Below the pieces are notes generated by a model. It made no database searches and was not told the origin of the DNA. It saw nothing but the letters and a program-made list of their open reading frames with translations. The position numbers and the translations under genes are program-made. A stretch of 15,032 bases of DNA from Bacillota bacterium (GTDB lineage: Bacteria; Bacillota; Clostridia; Oscillospirales; Acutalibacteraceae), in NCBI GenBank assembly GCA_023391275.1, contig JAEWBE010000136.1:1-15032 (forward strand), in the 5' to 3' direction. Of this stretch, positions 1 through 7,150 are shown piece after piece (the stretch's first letter is position 1; every line of letters starts with the position of its first letter).

Positions 1-108
1 GTACCAGCTTACAATCCACGGCGCGGCGCAGACTCCGATCAAAAGAAGCACGGCGAAAAGTCTGGTGCAAAATATGGAAAGGGTAACGGATTTTGAAGAA
101 TTCCACAT
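1..108 (-). CDS. N-terminal fragment of a membrane protein, probably DUF2975 family
   Basis: An open frame of 36 codons runs from an ATG at 108 off the left edge of the window, so only the N-terminus is visible. It begins MWNSSKSVTLSIFC and continues with a hydrophobic stretch (about residues 16-35) ending in APWIVSWY. This fits a first transmembrane helix after a short cytoplasmic leader. A good ribosome binding site (AGGGGG) lies about 9 nt upstream and a sigma-A-type promoter lies at 142-170. The MWN start followed by a first helix ending in a tryptophan-rich segment is what I remember for DUF2975 proteins, which often sit beside a small HTH regulator. That assignment rests on memory of the family and only 36 residues. 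The gene being real is better supported than its family. Confidence 0.6.
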   Translation of the reverse strand, partial: MWNSSKSVTLSIFCTRLFAVLLLIGVCAAPWIVSWY

Positions 109-141
109 AAGCGGTTCCCCCTATCAGTGTTTTCTTTTTTT

Positions 142-170
142 ATTATAACACGAATTATTTCAAATATCAA
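142..170 (-). promoter_or_regulatory. Sigma-A-type promoter of the left-edge membrane protein gene
   Basis: On the minus strand TTGATA (165-170) and TATAAT (142-147) are separated by 17 nt, and a TG one base before the -10 makes it an extended -10. The start codon at 108 lies about 27 nt beyond the expected transcription start, with a ribosome binding site in between. The -35 overlaps the first copy of a direct repeat (see the repeat at 165-196), so repression or activation by a repeat-binding protein is possible. Confidence 0.6.
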
Positions 171-196
171 TATATTTATATCGTTTATCAATATAT
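165..196. repeat. Two direct repeats, 21 bp period, at the -35 of the left-edge gene
   Basis: The 11-mer TATCAATATAT occurs at 165-175 and again at 186-196 (plus-strand reading), a period of 21 bp, close to two turns of the helix. The first copy covers the -35 box of the promoter at 142-170 and the second lies just upstream of it. Same-face spacing at a promoter is typical of an operator, but the segment is very AT-rich, so chance is a real alternative. Confidence 0.4.
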
Positions 197-220
197 ATTT
201 TTTTGTTGTACAATAAATAA

Positions 221-254
221 AGCCACAAAGGGCGTGTTTCCGCCCCTTGTGGCT
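221..254 (-). terminator. Rho-independent terminator after ligA
   Basis: Arms at 221-234 and 241-254 pair over 14 bp with one mismatch and a 6-nt loop. On the minus strand the stem is followed by TTTATTTATTG, a T-rich tract. It begins 13 nt after the ligA stop codon and so closes the yunB-ligA unit. Confidence 0.75.
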
Positions 255-267
255 CATTCCTGCTCAA

Positions 268-2244
268 TCAAATCATTTGGTTAAACTCTTCTTCTGAAAT
301 TATGGTAACGCCGAGCTGCTGTGCTTTTGTCAATTTACTGCCGGCATCTTCCCCCGCCAAAACATAGCTTGTTTTCTTAGAAACGCTGCCGGACACCTTT
401 CCGCCCAGCTTTTCTATAGCGGCCGTAACCTCCGCCCTGGTCAGGGTGGGAAGTGTTCCTGTAAGCACAAATGTTTTCCCTGTGAAACGGTTATCATCAA
501 CGACCGTCCTGCAGAGCAGATTCACTCCCGCATCGCGCAACCGGCCAATTAGATGCGCTGTATTCGGCAGTTGGAAGAAATCCGCCGCACTTTGTGCCAT
601 AATCATTCCAAAGCCTTCAATCCCGGCAATTTCCTCGGGAGAAGCCTGAAAAATCGCATCAATGCTGCGGAAATAGGAGGCAAGCAGTTTTGCAGCCTTC
701 AGCCCCACATGAGGGATGCCAAGCGCGTAAACCAAACGGTACAGGTCATTCTCTTTGGAGCGCCCGATAGCGTCAATCAGATTCTGAGAAGATTTTTTAC
801 CCATGCGTTCCAAATCCATCAGCTGTTCCTGCCGCAGCTCATACAAATCCGCCGGGGAAGAAAGCAGCTTTTCAGCAACCAGCTGTTCAATCACCGCCGG
901 GCCAAGCCCGTCGATGTCCATGGCGTCACGGCTGGTAAAATGAATCATGTGGCGCAGAAGCTGCGCGGGACATTCGGGGTTGGTGCAGCGGGTCGCGGCT
1001 TCCCCTTCTTCCCGTGTAACTTTTGCTCCGCAGGAGGGGCACTCCGTCGGCATCTCATATTTCTGGGAGTCGTCGGAGTGTGAAACAACCGACACGACTT
1101 CAGGAATGATTTCCCCGGCCTTCCTCAGAATGACCGTGTCGCCCACCCTGATATCCTTTTCTTCAATAAAATCCTGATTATGGAGTGTCGCGCGGCTGAC
1201 CGTGGTACCCGCAAGGCTTACCGGTTCAAACAGCCCCGTGGGTGTTAAAACGCCGGTGCGGCCGACATTAATTTCAATATTCAGCAGTCTGGTCTGCTTT
1301 TCCTCCGGCGGATATTTAAATGCTTCCGCCCATTTGGGAAATTTCGCCGTACTGCCCAGCGTTTCCCGCTGTGCAAAGGAATTTACTTTCACAACCGCAC
1401 CGTCAATGGAATAGCCGAGCGAACCGCGCAGTTCGCCGATCCGCCGAACCTCCTCAATCACTTTTTCAATCGAAGCACACGGCGTAAAGAAAGGAGGCAC
1501 GGTAAAACCGAGCTCTTTTAAGAAATTAAGCGCTTCATCATGAAAATGAAGCTCCGCCCCATTCACCTGCTGCACATTAAATACGAAAATATCCAGCACA
1601 CGGGAGGCGGTAATCTGTGAGTTTTTCTGCCGGAGGGACCCGGCAGCCGCGTTGCGTGGATTTTTAAAAGGCTTTTCATCGTTCAGTTCCTGCCGCTCGC
1701 ACAGCTTTTCAAAGCTCTCGTGCGACATATAGACTTCGCCGCGCACTTCAATGTACGGCAGAGGCTGATTCAATTTAAGCGGAACAGTGCGGATCGTTCT
1801 GATGTTCTCGGTAACATCTTCCCCAACATTGCCGTCCCCGCGCGTGGAACCGCGCACAAACAGGCCGTCACGGTATTCAAGGGAAACGGAAAGGCCGTCA
1901 AATTTCGGCTCCACAATGTAAACCGGAGACTCCACCGCCGCACGCACCCGGCGGTCAAAATCAAGCAGTTCCTGTTCGGAGAAGGAATCATGCAGGCTCT
2001 CCATCGGGACGGCATGAACGACGGGTTCAAATTTATTCAGCGCAGCGCCGCCGACCTTCTGCGTCGGCGAATCCGGAACGGCAAGCTCGGGAAATTCCGC
2101 CTCCAGCTGCTGCAAACGGCGGTAAAGCATATCATATTCATAATCATCGATTTCCGGAGCATCTTCCACATAATATTTCCGGTTGTGATAATTAATCTGA
2201 TCGATTAATTCTTTGGATAAGTTCTTTGCCTCTTTGACATCCAT
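268..2244 (-). CDS. ligA: NAD+-dependent DNA ligase LigA
   Basis: Seals single-strand nicks in DNA using NAD+ as adenylate donor; essential in replication and repair. The 658-residue product matches the usual family length. Visible domains are: the N-terminal Ia region (HNRKYYVEDAPEIDDYEYD); the nucleotidyltransferase domain with the active-site lysine in EPKFDG (K114); the OB fold; a four-cysteine zinc finger (C402, C405, C420, C425); helix-hairpin-helix repeats; and a C-terminal BRCT domain (about 586-658, FTGKTFVLTGTL). I start it at the ATG at 2244 (MDVKEAKNL) because GAGAGGG lies about 9 nt upstream. An in-frame ATG at 2262 would add six residues but has no ribosome binding site and abuts a hairpin. 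It lies 63 nt downstream of yunB and is probably co-transcribed with it. Confidence 0.97.
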   Translation of the reverse strand: MDVKEAKNLSKELIDQINYHNRKYYVEDAPEIDDYEYDMLYRRLQQLEAEFPELAVPDSPTQKVGGAALNKFEPVVHAVPMESLHDSFSEQELLDFDRRVRAAVESPVYIVEPKFDGLSVSLEYRDGLFVRGSTRGDGNVGEDVTENIRTIRTVPLKLNQPLPYIEVRGEVYMSHESFEKLCERQELNDEKPFKNPRNAAAGSLRQKNSQITASRVLDIFVFNVQQVNGAELHFHDEALNFLKELGFTVPPFFTPCASIEKVIEEVRRIGELRGSLGYSIDGAVVKVNSFAQRETLGSTAKFPKWAEAFKYPPEEKQTRLLNIEINVGRTGVLTPTGLFEPVSLAGTTVSRATLHNQDFIEEKDIRVGDTVILRKAGEIIPEVVSVVSHSDDSQKYEMPTECPSCGAKVTREEGEAATRCTNPECPAQLLRHMIHFTSRDAMDIDGLGPAVIEQLVAEKLLSSPADLYELRQEQLMDLERMGKKSSQNLIDAIGRSKENDLYRLVYALGIPHVGLKAAKLLASYFRSIDAIFQASPEEIAGIEGFGMIMAQSAADFFQLPNTAHLIGRLRDAGVNLLCRTVVDDNRFTGKTFVLTGTLPTLTRAEVTAAIEKLGGKVSGSVSKKTSYVLAGEDAGSKLTKAQQLGVTIISEEEFNQMI

Positions 2245-2262
2245 GATATTCAGCCCTCTCAT

Positions 2263-2306
2263 CTGTTATAGGGCGCATTTTAAAATACGCCCGCATAATA
2301 TAACAG
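2263..2306 (-). other. Compound hairpin between yunB and ligA
   Basis: In minus-strand RNA an outer 8-bp stem (CTGTTATA, 2299-2306, with TATAACAG, 2263-2270) encloses a 6-nt one-sided bulge (2293-2298). Inside is a stem from GGGCGTATTTT and AAAATGCGCCC (2271-2292) whose only irregularity is a G-U wobble, on the minus strand. The element begins 1 nt after the yunB stop codon and ends about 6 nt before the ligA ribosome binding site. There is no U tract after it, so it is not a standard terminator. RNA processing, mRNA stabilisation or control of ligA translation are the options. Confidence 0.6.
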
Positions 2307-2307
2307 G

Positions 2308-2943
2308 TTATTTTAAGCTCGTAACCAACTGCGGAACCGAACCGACAATAATGGTCTCGGCAACAGGCACATTGGTTTCAACATCCGTCGTAGTATTAAA
2401 TCCCGGTATGAAAGAATAAACGCTGGTATGTATGTTAAGGTAAATTTGATGTTTTGTCTGGTTAATGCCCGCGGATTCGAACGAACTTTTAAAATCCGCG
2501 CTCACATTGCCGCTGAGCGTAACCCGGAACGGCACTTTGGGACCATACCCGTGCAGGAATTCACTGCCGAGCAGTGTCCCAACCGGAACCCCGATGTCGG
2601 TATGACTGTTCTCACCCAGCTGCTGCTGCACATCCCCAATAATAACCGCTTTCAGTTCATTCATTTTCACCATATTCGTCGTAATGGCAAGTACTTCTCC
2701 GGAATTACTGCGTTCGACCGTAACCAGATCATTGTATGAGACGCCGTTTTCCTGCAGTTCCTTCGCCACGGCGGTGTTAATGGTATCCACCGATTTGATG
2801 CGCGCCTGATTGGTTGTAATGGACTGTATAATCGGCCGAAGCTGTTTGTCGGTTATTAGTATAAGCACAAAAAACAATACTATAATCAGAACGGCTCTCC
2901 AACGCACATGACCCCGGGGGTGATACCTTCGCCATCTTCTCAT
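2308..2943 (-). CDS. yunB: Sporulation protein YunB
   Basis: A 211-residue protein with a basic N-terminus (MRRWRRYHPRGHVRWR), one transmembrane helix (about 17-31, AVLIIVLFFVLILI) and a long extracytoplasmic domain. The conserved features I recognise are the N-terminal run ending in LRPII, the INTAV segment, VPVGTLLGSEFLHGYGPKVPF (split here as VPVGTLLGS and HGYGPKVPF) and a C-terminal VPVAETIIVGSVPQ. These identify YunB, which in Bacillus subtilis is expressed in the mother cell under sigma-E and is needed for normal sporulation; its biochemical role is not established. The start is ATG 2943, with GGGAGG 7-8 nt upstream. An in-frame TTG at 2958 overlaps that site and is rejected. Its presence argues for a spore-former. 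Confidence 0.93.
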   Translation of the reverse strand: MRRWRRYHPRGHVRWRAVLIIVLFFVLILITDKQLRPIIQSITTNQARIKSVDTINTAVAKELQENGVSYNDLVTVERSNSGEVLAITTNMVKMNELKAVIIGDVQQQLGENSHTDIGVPVGTLLGSEFLHGYGPKVPFRVTLSGNVSADFKSSFESAGINQTKHQIYLNIHTSVYSFIPGFNTTTDVETNVPVAETIIVGSVPQLVTSLK

Positions 2944-2965
2944 AGACACACCTCCCAATATTCAT

Positions 2966-2995
2966 ACTGTATAATACTCAGGAGGAATAAAATTG
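2966..2995 (-). promoter_or_regulatory. Possible sigma-E-like promoter of yunB
   Basis: On the minus strand TATACAGT (2966-2973) matches six of eight positions of the sigma-E -10 consensus CATACAMT. CAATTTT (2989-2995), 15 nt upstream, matches the -35 consensus KMATATT in five of seven positions. Placement would give a very short leader just before the ribosome binding site at 2951-2956. B. subtilis yunB is sigma-E dependent, which makes this plausible, but the match is partial. Confidence 0.3.
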
Positions 2996-3099
2996 TGAAA
3001 AAATAATGATAGAGAAGCAAAGATGGCTGAAAAAGGATAAGTGTTTTTTGCATTCTGTGATATTCAATTAAGGAATCAGATCAAAATAAAAAAACAAAA

Positions 3100-3129
3100 A
3101 GGCACAAAGAAACAAAGCTCTTTGTGCCT
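3100..3129 (-). terminator. Rho-independent terminator after the ispH-rpsA fusion
   Basis: AGGCACAAAG (3100-3109) and CTTTGTGCCT (3120-3129) form a perfect 10-bp stem. On the minus strand it is followed immediately by TTTTGTTTTTTTATTTT. It starts 19 nt after the stop codon and ends the long operon headed by the RpiR regulator. Confidence 0.92.
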
Positions 3130-3148
3130 GCAATCATTTTCTTCGTAC

Positions 3149-5128
3149 TTATTCTGCGGGTTGTTCTTCCGCAGGCGCTGCTTCTTCCTCGGGCTCTGAA
3201 AGTGCACGGATAGAAAGGCTGACACGCTTCTTGTCAAAGTCAATTTCAGTAATCTTCGCTTTTACAACATCGTTTACTTTGAGCACATCCTGCGGCTTTT
3301 CGATCCTGTGGTCGGCAATCTGCGAGATATGTATTAATCCGTCGATGCCGGGGATAATTCTTGCAAAAGCGCCAAATGCGGTCATGCCGACAATGGTTAC
3401 CTCAGCGACTGTGCCAACTGGGTAATCACGTTTTAAAACTTCCCACGGATTGTCTTCCGTGCGTTTATAGCCAAGGGAAATCTTGCCTTTTTCCTTATCA
3501 AGGCCCTTAATATATACATTTACGGTATCACCGACATTTACCACTTCCGACGGGTGCTTAATCCTGCCCCAGGACAGTTCGGAAATATGAATCATGCCGT
3601 CAATGCCGCCCAGATCAACAAATGCGCCGTAAGCAGTCAGTGATTTGACAACACCGGTGTATTCCTTGCCTTCTTCGGCGGTTTCCCAGAACTTTTCGGC
3701 CTGTTCTTTTCTTGCATCCTTCAGTACGGAACGGATGGAGCCCACCGCGCGCCTGCGGCTGCGGTTTACTTCAATAATGCGGAACTTAACTTCCTTCTTC
3801 AATAAATCTTCAAGAGCATCACTGCGGGAAGCAGTTGCCTGAGAAGCAGGAATAAAGATGCGGACTCCCTTGGTCACGGCAATTACTCCGCCTTTGATGA
3901 CCTCGGTGACAACGCCCGTTAACACAGCCTGACTTTCCTCGGCCGCCGCAACGTCCTCCCAGCCCTTTGCCGCGTCCAGACGCTTCTTGGAAAGCATTAT
4001 GGTACCTTCCTGATCGTTTGTGCGCATAATGAGAAGATCGAGTTCATCGCCGATTTTGACGACATCCTCCGGCTTAACATTCGGATCGGCGGAAAGCTCC
4101 GAAGCAGAAATAAATCCGGCCTGCTTTCTTCCCACATCGACATATACTTCGCTGGGAGTAATGCCGACAACCACACCGTGTACCTTTTCATCTGTATTTA
4201 AACTCTTTAGAGACTCTTCGAGCATTTCCTCAAAGTTTCCCTCGGCATTATTCTCCGTTAAATTTTGACCCGCGCCTTCAATGATTTCTGACATGGTATC
4301 AAGTACCTCCTTTATAATGCTTGCCGGTGTTGAAGCGCCGGCAGTAATGCCAATGCAATCGGCTTTTTTCAGTGCCGCCAGCGGAAGCTCGTCCGCAGTT
4401 TCTATCAAATAGGTGGTGCAATTTTGCATGCATACATCACGTAACTTCGCGGTATTAGAGCTTTGCCTGCCCCCAATAACAATCATGGCGTCACACTGCT
4501 TTGACAAAAGCGCCGCTTCTGATTGACGTTTCGCAGTAGCATTACATATTGTATCAAAAATAGTGGCATTTGTATATACCCTTTTTATTATTTTCAAACA
4601 ATTTTCCCATTCAGATACGCTAAAAGTTGTTTGAGCGACCACGCAAAGCGGTTTATCTTTCTGAGTTACAATATTTTCCGCAATATTTTGCAGTTCCGCG
4701 CCGTTTTTAAAAACATAGCAGGAACCTTTGCAGTGACCCTGAATTCCCTGAACTTCCGGATGGAGGGAATCCCCCGCGATAAAAACTGTTTTCCCCGCGT
4801 GAGCGGCATCGGAAACAATTTCGTGAATTTTTGCGACAAACGGACAGGTGGCATCCGCGTAGTCCAGCCCCAGTGCGAGAATCCGGTCCAGAACCGACTG
4901 CGCCACTCCGTGGGAACGAATTACAACGGTGCCGCCCACCGGCACCTCGTCCGGCTCCGCTGCAATTTTCGCCCCCCGCGCTTCCAATTGCGCCAAGGTC
5001 TGGGGGTTATGAATAATCGGTCCAAGCGTATAGACGCTGCTGCCGTTTTCAAGCAGCTCATTCACCATATTGACCGCGCGATTGACGCCAAAGCAGAACC
5101 CCGCGGATTTGGCCACCATGATCTTCAA
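3149..5128 (-). CDS. ispH: IspH (HMBPP reductase) fused to ribosomal protein S1
   Basis: A 659-residue two-part protein. Residues 1-279 are 4-hydroxy-3-methylbut-2-enyl diphosphate reductase, the last enzyme of the MEP isoprenoid pathway, which makes IPP and DMAPP. The three cysteines that ligate its iron-sulfur cluster are C12 (FCFGV), C95 (DATCPFV) and C195 (ICNAT). Substrate-binding residues are also present: H40, H73 (RSHG), H123, E125, T167 and the SSN at 223-225. Residues 315-640 hold four S1 RNA-binding domains (about 315-382, 402-468, 488-555, 571-640), as in Firmicutes S1 proteins. The tail is acidic. The start is TTG 5128, with GGAGG 7 nt upstream; it overlaps the plsC stop as TTGA, so coupling is likely. 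Such fusions are known in Clostridia. A strong internal ribosome binding site before M279 could also yield free S1 (see that entry). Confidence 0.96.
   Translation of the reverse strand: MKIMVAKSAGFCFGVNRAVNMVNELLENGSSVYTLGPIIHNPQTLAQLEARGAKIAAEPDEVPVGGTVVIRSHGVAQSVLDRILALGLDYADATCPFVAKIHEIVSDAAHAGKTVFIAGDSLHPEVQGIQGHCKGSCYVFKNGAELQNIAENIVTQKDKPLCVVAQTTFSVSEWENCLKIIKRVYTNATIFDTICNATAKRQSEAALLSKQCDAMIVIGGRQSSNTAKLRDVCMQNCTTYLIETADELPLAALKKADCIGITAGASTPASIIKEVLDTMSEIIEGAGQNLTENNAEGNFEEMLEESLKSLNTDEKVHGVVVGITPSEVYVDVGRKQAGFISASELSADPNVKPEDVVKIGDELDLLIMRTNDQEGTIMLSKKRLDAAKGWEDVAAAEESQAVLTGVVTEVIKGGVIAVTKGVRIFIPASQATASRSDALEDLLKKEVKFRIIEVNRSRRRAVGSIRSVLKDARKEQAEKFWETAEEGKEYTGVVKSLTAYGAFVDLGGIDGMIHISELSWGRIKHPSEVVNVGDTVNVYIKGLDKEKGKISLGYKRTEDNPWEVLKRDYPVGTVAEVTIVGMTAFGAFARIIPGIDGLIHISQIADHRIEKPQDVLKVNDVVKAKITEIDFDKKRVSLSIRALSEPEEEAAPAEEQPAE
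4292..4313 (-). promoter_or_regulatory. Internal ribosome binding site and ATG at the IspH/S1 junction
   Basis: Inside the fusion gene AAAGGAGGT (4305-4313), a near-perfect Shine-Dalgarno, lies 10 nt before an in-frame ATG (4292-4294, M279). Initiation there would make a 381-residue protein beginning MSEIIEGAGQNLTE, which contains all four S1 domains and no IspH sequence. The position coincides with the natural C-terminal end of IspH (after GASTPASIIKEVLDT). I infer that it is the old rpsA start, kept after a formerly overlapping gene pair came to be read in one frame. Confidence 0.6.
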
Positions 5129-5724
5129 GATTTTTCCTCCAACAATTCATTCACTCGCCGTGAAATAACTCCCGTCGCTTCACGCAGGGAAGGGCGTAAA
5201 CCCTGCGCAATATTTAATTCCTCATACGATATTACTTTGCCGAAGCGCACCGTAATGCGCCGAAAGGGCCGAACGATACCGTCACAGTAAATCGACGCTG
5301 GCAGGATTGGCGCCTGTGTTTTGGCAGCCACCATGGCGGCACCCGCTTTTGGCTTGAACGGAGTATTGTCAAAAACGCATTTCCCCTGCGGAAAAATTCC
5401 CACAACGCCGCCGTCGTTTAAAATCCGGATCGCGGTCTTAATGGATTCGGCGTCACCCCTGCCCCGTTTTACCGGAAAGGCTCCCATCCTGTAGAGCAAT
5501 CCGCACGCCAGCCTCCCGTGGTCCTCAAACAATTCGGATTTCGCCATAAACCGAATCTGCCTTTTAAATGGAACCGCAAGCAAAAACGGGTCGATCAGTG
5601 ATTTATGGTTGCAGCAAACAATGAGACTGCCCTCACGCGGAATATTTTCCGCTCCATGTACACGAAAAGGAAAAATAAATTTCGCAAGCGGCGTTAAAAG
5701 ACGAATCCCCAAAAAGTAAAGCAT
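5125..5724 (-). CDS. plsC: PlsC-type 1-acyl-glycerol-3-phosphate acyltransferase, noncanonical motif
   Basis: A 199-residue member of the PlsC/LPLAT family, which acylates lysophosphatidic acid to phosphatidic acid at the membrane. Motif I is intact as NHKSLID (H40, D45, the catalytic HX4D pair), and the FPFRVHGAENIP entry region and ILPASIY are typical. Motif III, normally (F/I)PEGTRS, reads FPQGKC at 111-116, so the usual Glu is Gln and the TRS is lost; substrate choice or activity may differ from the neighbour. It follows a second PlsC-like gene by 5 nt and overlaps the IspH-S1 start by 4 nt (TTGA). The start is ATG 5724, with an AAAGG about 10-11 nt upstream. The plsC symbol applies to the family; which of the two copies is the main enzyme cannot be told here. 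Confidence 0.9.
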   Translation of the reverse strand: MLYFLGIRLLTPLAKFIFPFRVHGAENIPREGSLIVCCNHKSLIDPFLLAVPFKRQIRFMAKSELFEDHGRLACGLLYRMGAFPVKRGRGDAESIKTAIRILNDGGVVGIFPQGKCVFDNTPFKPKAGAAMVAAKTQAPILPASIYCDGIVRPFRRITVRFGKVISYEELNIAQGLRPSLREATGVISRRVNELLEEKS

Positions 5725-5729
5725 TGCAG

Positions 5730-6365
5730 TCAGACCTTTGCCTTTTCAAACGCTTTCAGATCCCTCTCCCTCAGCTGGGAAATTTTGCTCATTATCTCGC
5801 GGGAAGCGGCGCGGTATTCTACGCCGGTGCCGTTTACAATTCCAAGTTCTTCCGGCTGAATCAGCTCCCCGTACGAGACAATGCATTTACGAAAAATTTT
5901 CGGTACTTTCCCGTCCCTCGCGGTGATACAGCAGGGTAAAATGGGGGCATGGTTATTGTAGGCAAACATTACGGCTCCCGCTTTGGGCTGAAGAAGATCG
6001 CCGGTTTTTGACCGCGTTCCTTCGATAAAGATCCCAAGCGCCTGACCGTTTTGAAGCATCTGATCCACTTTGTTAAATGCCGTTTTATCACTCTTACCCC
6101 TCTGTATAGGGATCGCGCCGAGGGACGAGAGCAAAAGCGCCATAGCCTTGTTTTCAAACAATTCCGATTTTGACAGGAAAAAGATTTGCCGATGCTGTGT
6201 AAAAGCAAGCCGTACCGGGTCGGAACCGCTGACATGATTGCAGCAGACAATCACTTTTCCGCTTTGCGGCATATTCTCTTTGTTATGGACTTCATATGGA
6301 ATAAAAAATTTAAGAAACCACTGCACAAAAATTTTACCGAAGTTGTAGAGTGGAGTACGTTTCAT
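5730..6365 (-). CDS. plsC: PlsC-type 1-acyl-glycerol-3-phosphate acyltransferase, canonical motifs
   Basis: A 211-residue LPLAT-family acyltransferase of phospholipid synthesis. Both diagnostic motifs are intact: NHVSGSD (H44, D49) and FIEGTRS (E115, G116, T117, R118). The N-terminus (FVQWFLKFFIPYEVH) is hydrophobic enough to associate with the membrane. GGTGAG lies about 3-5 nt before the ATG at 6365, and the next plsC-like gene follows after 5 nt. It lies 88 nt downstream of cmk. Of the tandem pair this copy is the better candidate for the standard lysophosphatidic acid acyltransferase. The two products share the overall plan (NH..SxxDP, KSELFE, LPxxI) and look like an old duplication. Confidence 0.92.
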   Translation of the reverse strand: MKRTPLYNFGKIFVQWFLKFFIPYEVHNKENMPQSGKVIVCCNHVSGSDPVRLAFTQHRQIFFLSKSELFENKAMALLLSSLGAIPIQRGKSDKTAFNKVDQMLQNGQALGIFIEGTRSKTGDLLQPKAGAVMFAYNNHAPILPCCITARDGKVPKIFRKCIVSYGELIQPEELGIVNGTGVEYRAASREIMSKISQLRERDLKAFEKAKV

Positions 6366-6453
6366 AGTCTCACCAATTTCCGTTTATTTTATCATACCGA
6401 TAAAAATATTTTGCCGCGCAGAGCGGGGTAATGAAACCCGAACCCGCACGGCT

Positions 6454-7128
6454 TCAGTTTTGCTGTTTCACGTTCTTTTTAATAATCGAAATAAGCTGTT
6501 CCACGGACTGCTCCAGCGTATTGCCGGTAGTGTCGACCAGCACGGCGTTTTCAGCCGGCTTCAGCGGCGCTACGGCACGGTGGGAATCATTGTAGTCACG
6601 GGTAACCAGATCGCTTAAAACATCGTTATAATCGACCTTTTGTCCATTTTGCAGTATTTCTTCATATCGTCTTTTGGCGCGTTCTTCGGGTGATGCGGTC
6701 AAAAAAATTTTAAGCTGCGCATCCGGCAGAACCACTGTGCCGATATCCCGCCCGTCCATAACGACATTATTCTCTTTCGCAATATTCTGCTGAAGTGCAA
6801 ACAGGAATTCCCGTACGGCGGGGATTGCCGAAACATTGGAGGCAGCCATGGAAACCTCCGGTGTCCTGATCTCGTTGGTAACGTCCCTTCCACAAAGCAT
6901 CACATGCTGCTCCCCGTTGCGGAAGGCCAGGGAAATTTTTACCCCGGCCAGCTGCGGGCAAACAGCCTCGCCATCCGCAGTGTTAATCCCCCGATTGATC
7001 ATGTACAGTCCCACGGCACGATAAAGTGCGCCGGTGTCCACATAAATAAAGCCAATTTCCTTTGCCGCGCGGCGCGCAATGGTGCTTTTCCCCGCTCCCG
7101 CAGGGCCGTCGATTGCAATCGCAGTCAT
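6454..7128 (-). CDS. cmk: Cytidylate kinase
   Basis: A 224-residue (d)CMP kinase, the usual length for the family; it transfers phosphate from ATP to CMP or dCMP. Visible features are the P-loop GPAGAGKS (8-15), VDTGALYRA (30-38), the CMP-binding insertion (about residues 55-110), DGRDIGT (125-131), the LID-region arginines near RAKRRYEE and the conserved RDYNDSHRAVAPLKPA segment (177-192). The start is ATG 7126-7128, with AGGAAG 6 nt upstream. It lies 22 nt downstream of the flavoprotein gene and upstream of plsC. The arrangement flavoprotein-cmk-plsC-ispH/rpsA is a recurrent cluster in Clostridia. Confidence 0.97.
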   Translation of the reverse strand: MTAIAIDGPAGAGKSTIARRAAKEIGFIYVDTGALYRAVGLYMINRGINTADGEAVCPQLAGVKISLAFRNGEQHVMLCGRDVTNEIRTPEVSMAASNVSAIPAVREFLFALQQNIAKENNVVMDGRDIGTVVLPDAQLKIFLTASPEERAKRRYEEILQNGQKVDYNDVLSDLVTRDYNDSHRAVAPLKPAENAVLVDTTGNTLEQSVEQLISIIKKNVKQQN

Positions 7129-7150
7129 CTTATTCTTCCTATCCTAAATT

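Noticed and set aside
39..257. 72-residue minus-strand open frame at the left edge
   Set aside because: It runs through the ligA terminator and the AT-rich promoter region and overlaps, in another frame, the better-supported membrane protein start at 108. It has no ribosome binding site or recognisable motif.
553..1083. 176-residue plus-strand open frame
   Set aside because: Lies wholly within ligA on the opposite strand; ligA is unambiguous and this frame shows no family signature.
2980..3071. Plus-strand AGGAGG followed by a GTG-AAA-AAA-TAA minigene and an overlapping 21-residue frame
   Set aside because: The arrangement looks like a coupled leader, but there is no believable -35 and no downstream gene on that strand. 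The TATAAT lies too close to the ribosome binding site, so chance is more likely.
4523..5290. 255-residue plus-strand open frame
   Set aside because: Antisense to the IspH part of the fusion and the end of plsC, both with clear conserved motifs. Its translation is low-complexity basic sequence without domain features.
6401..6426. Possible terminator between cmk and plsC
   Set aside because: A 4-bp CCGC/GCGG stem followed by CAAAATATTTTTA on the minus strand is too short to support termination. The genes are probably co-transcribed.
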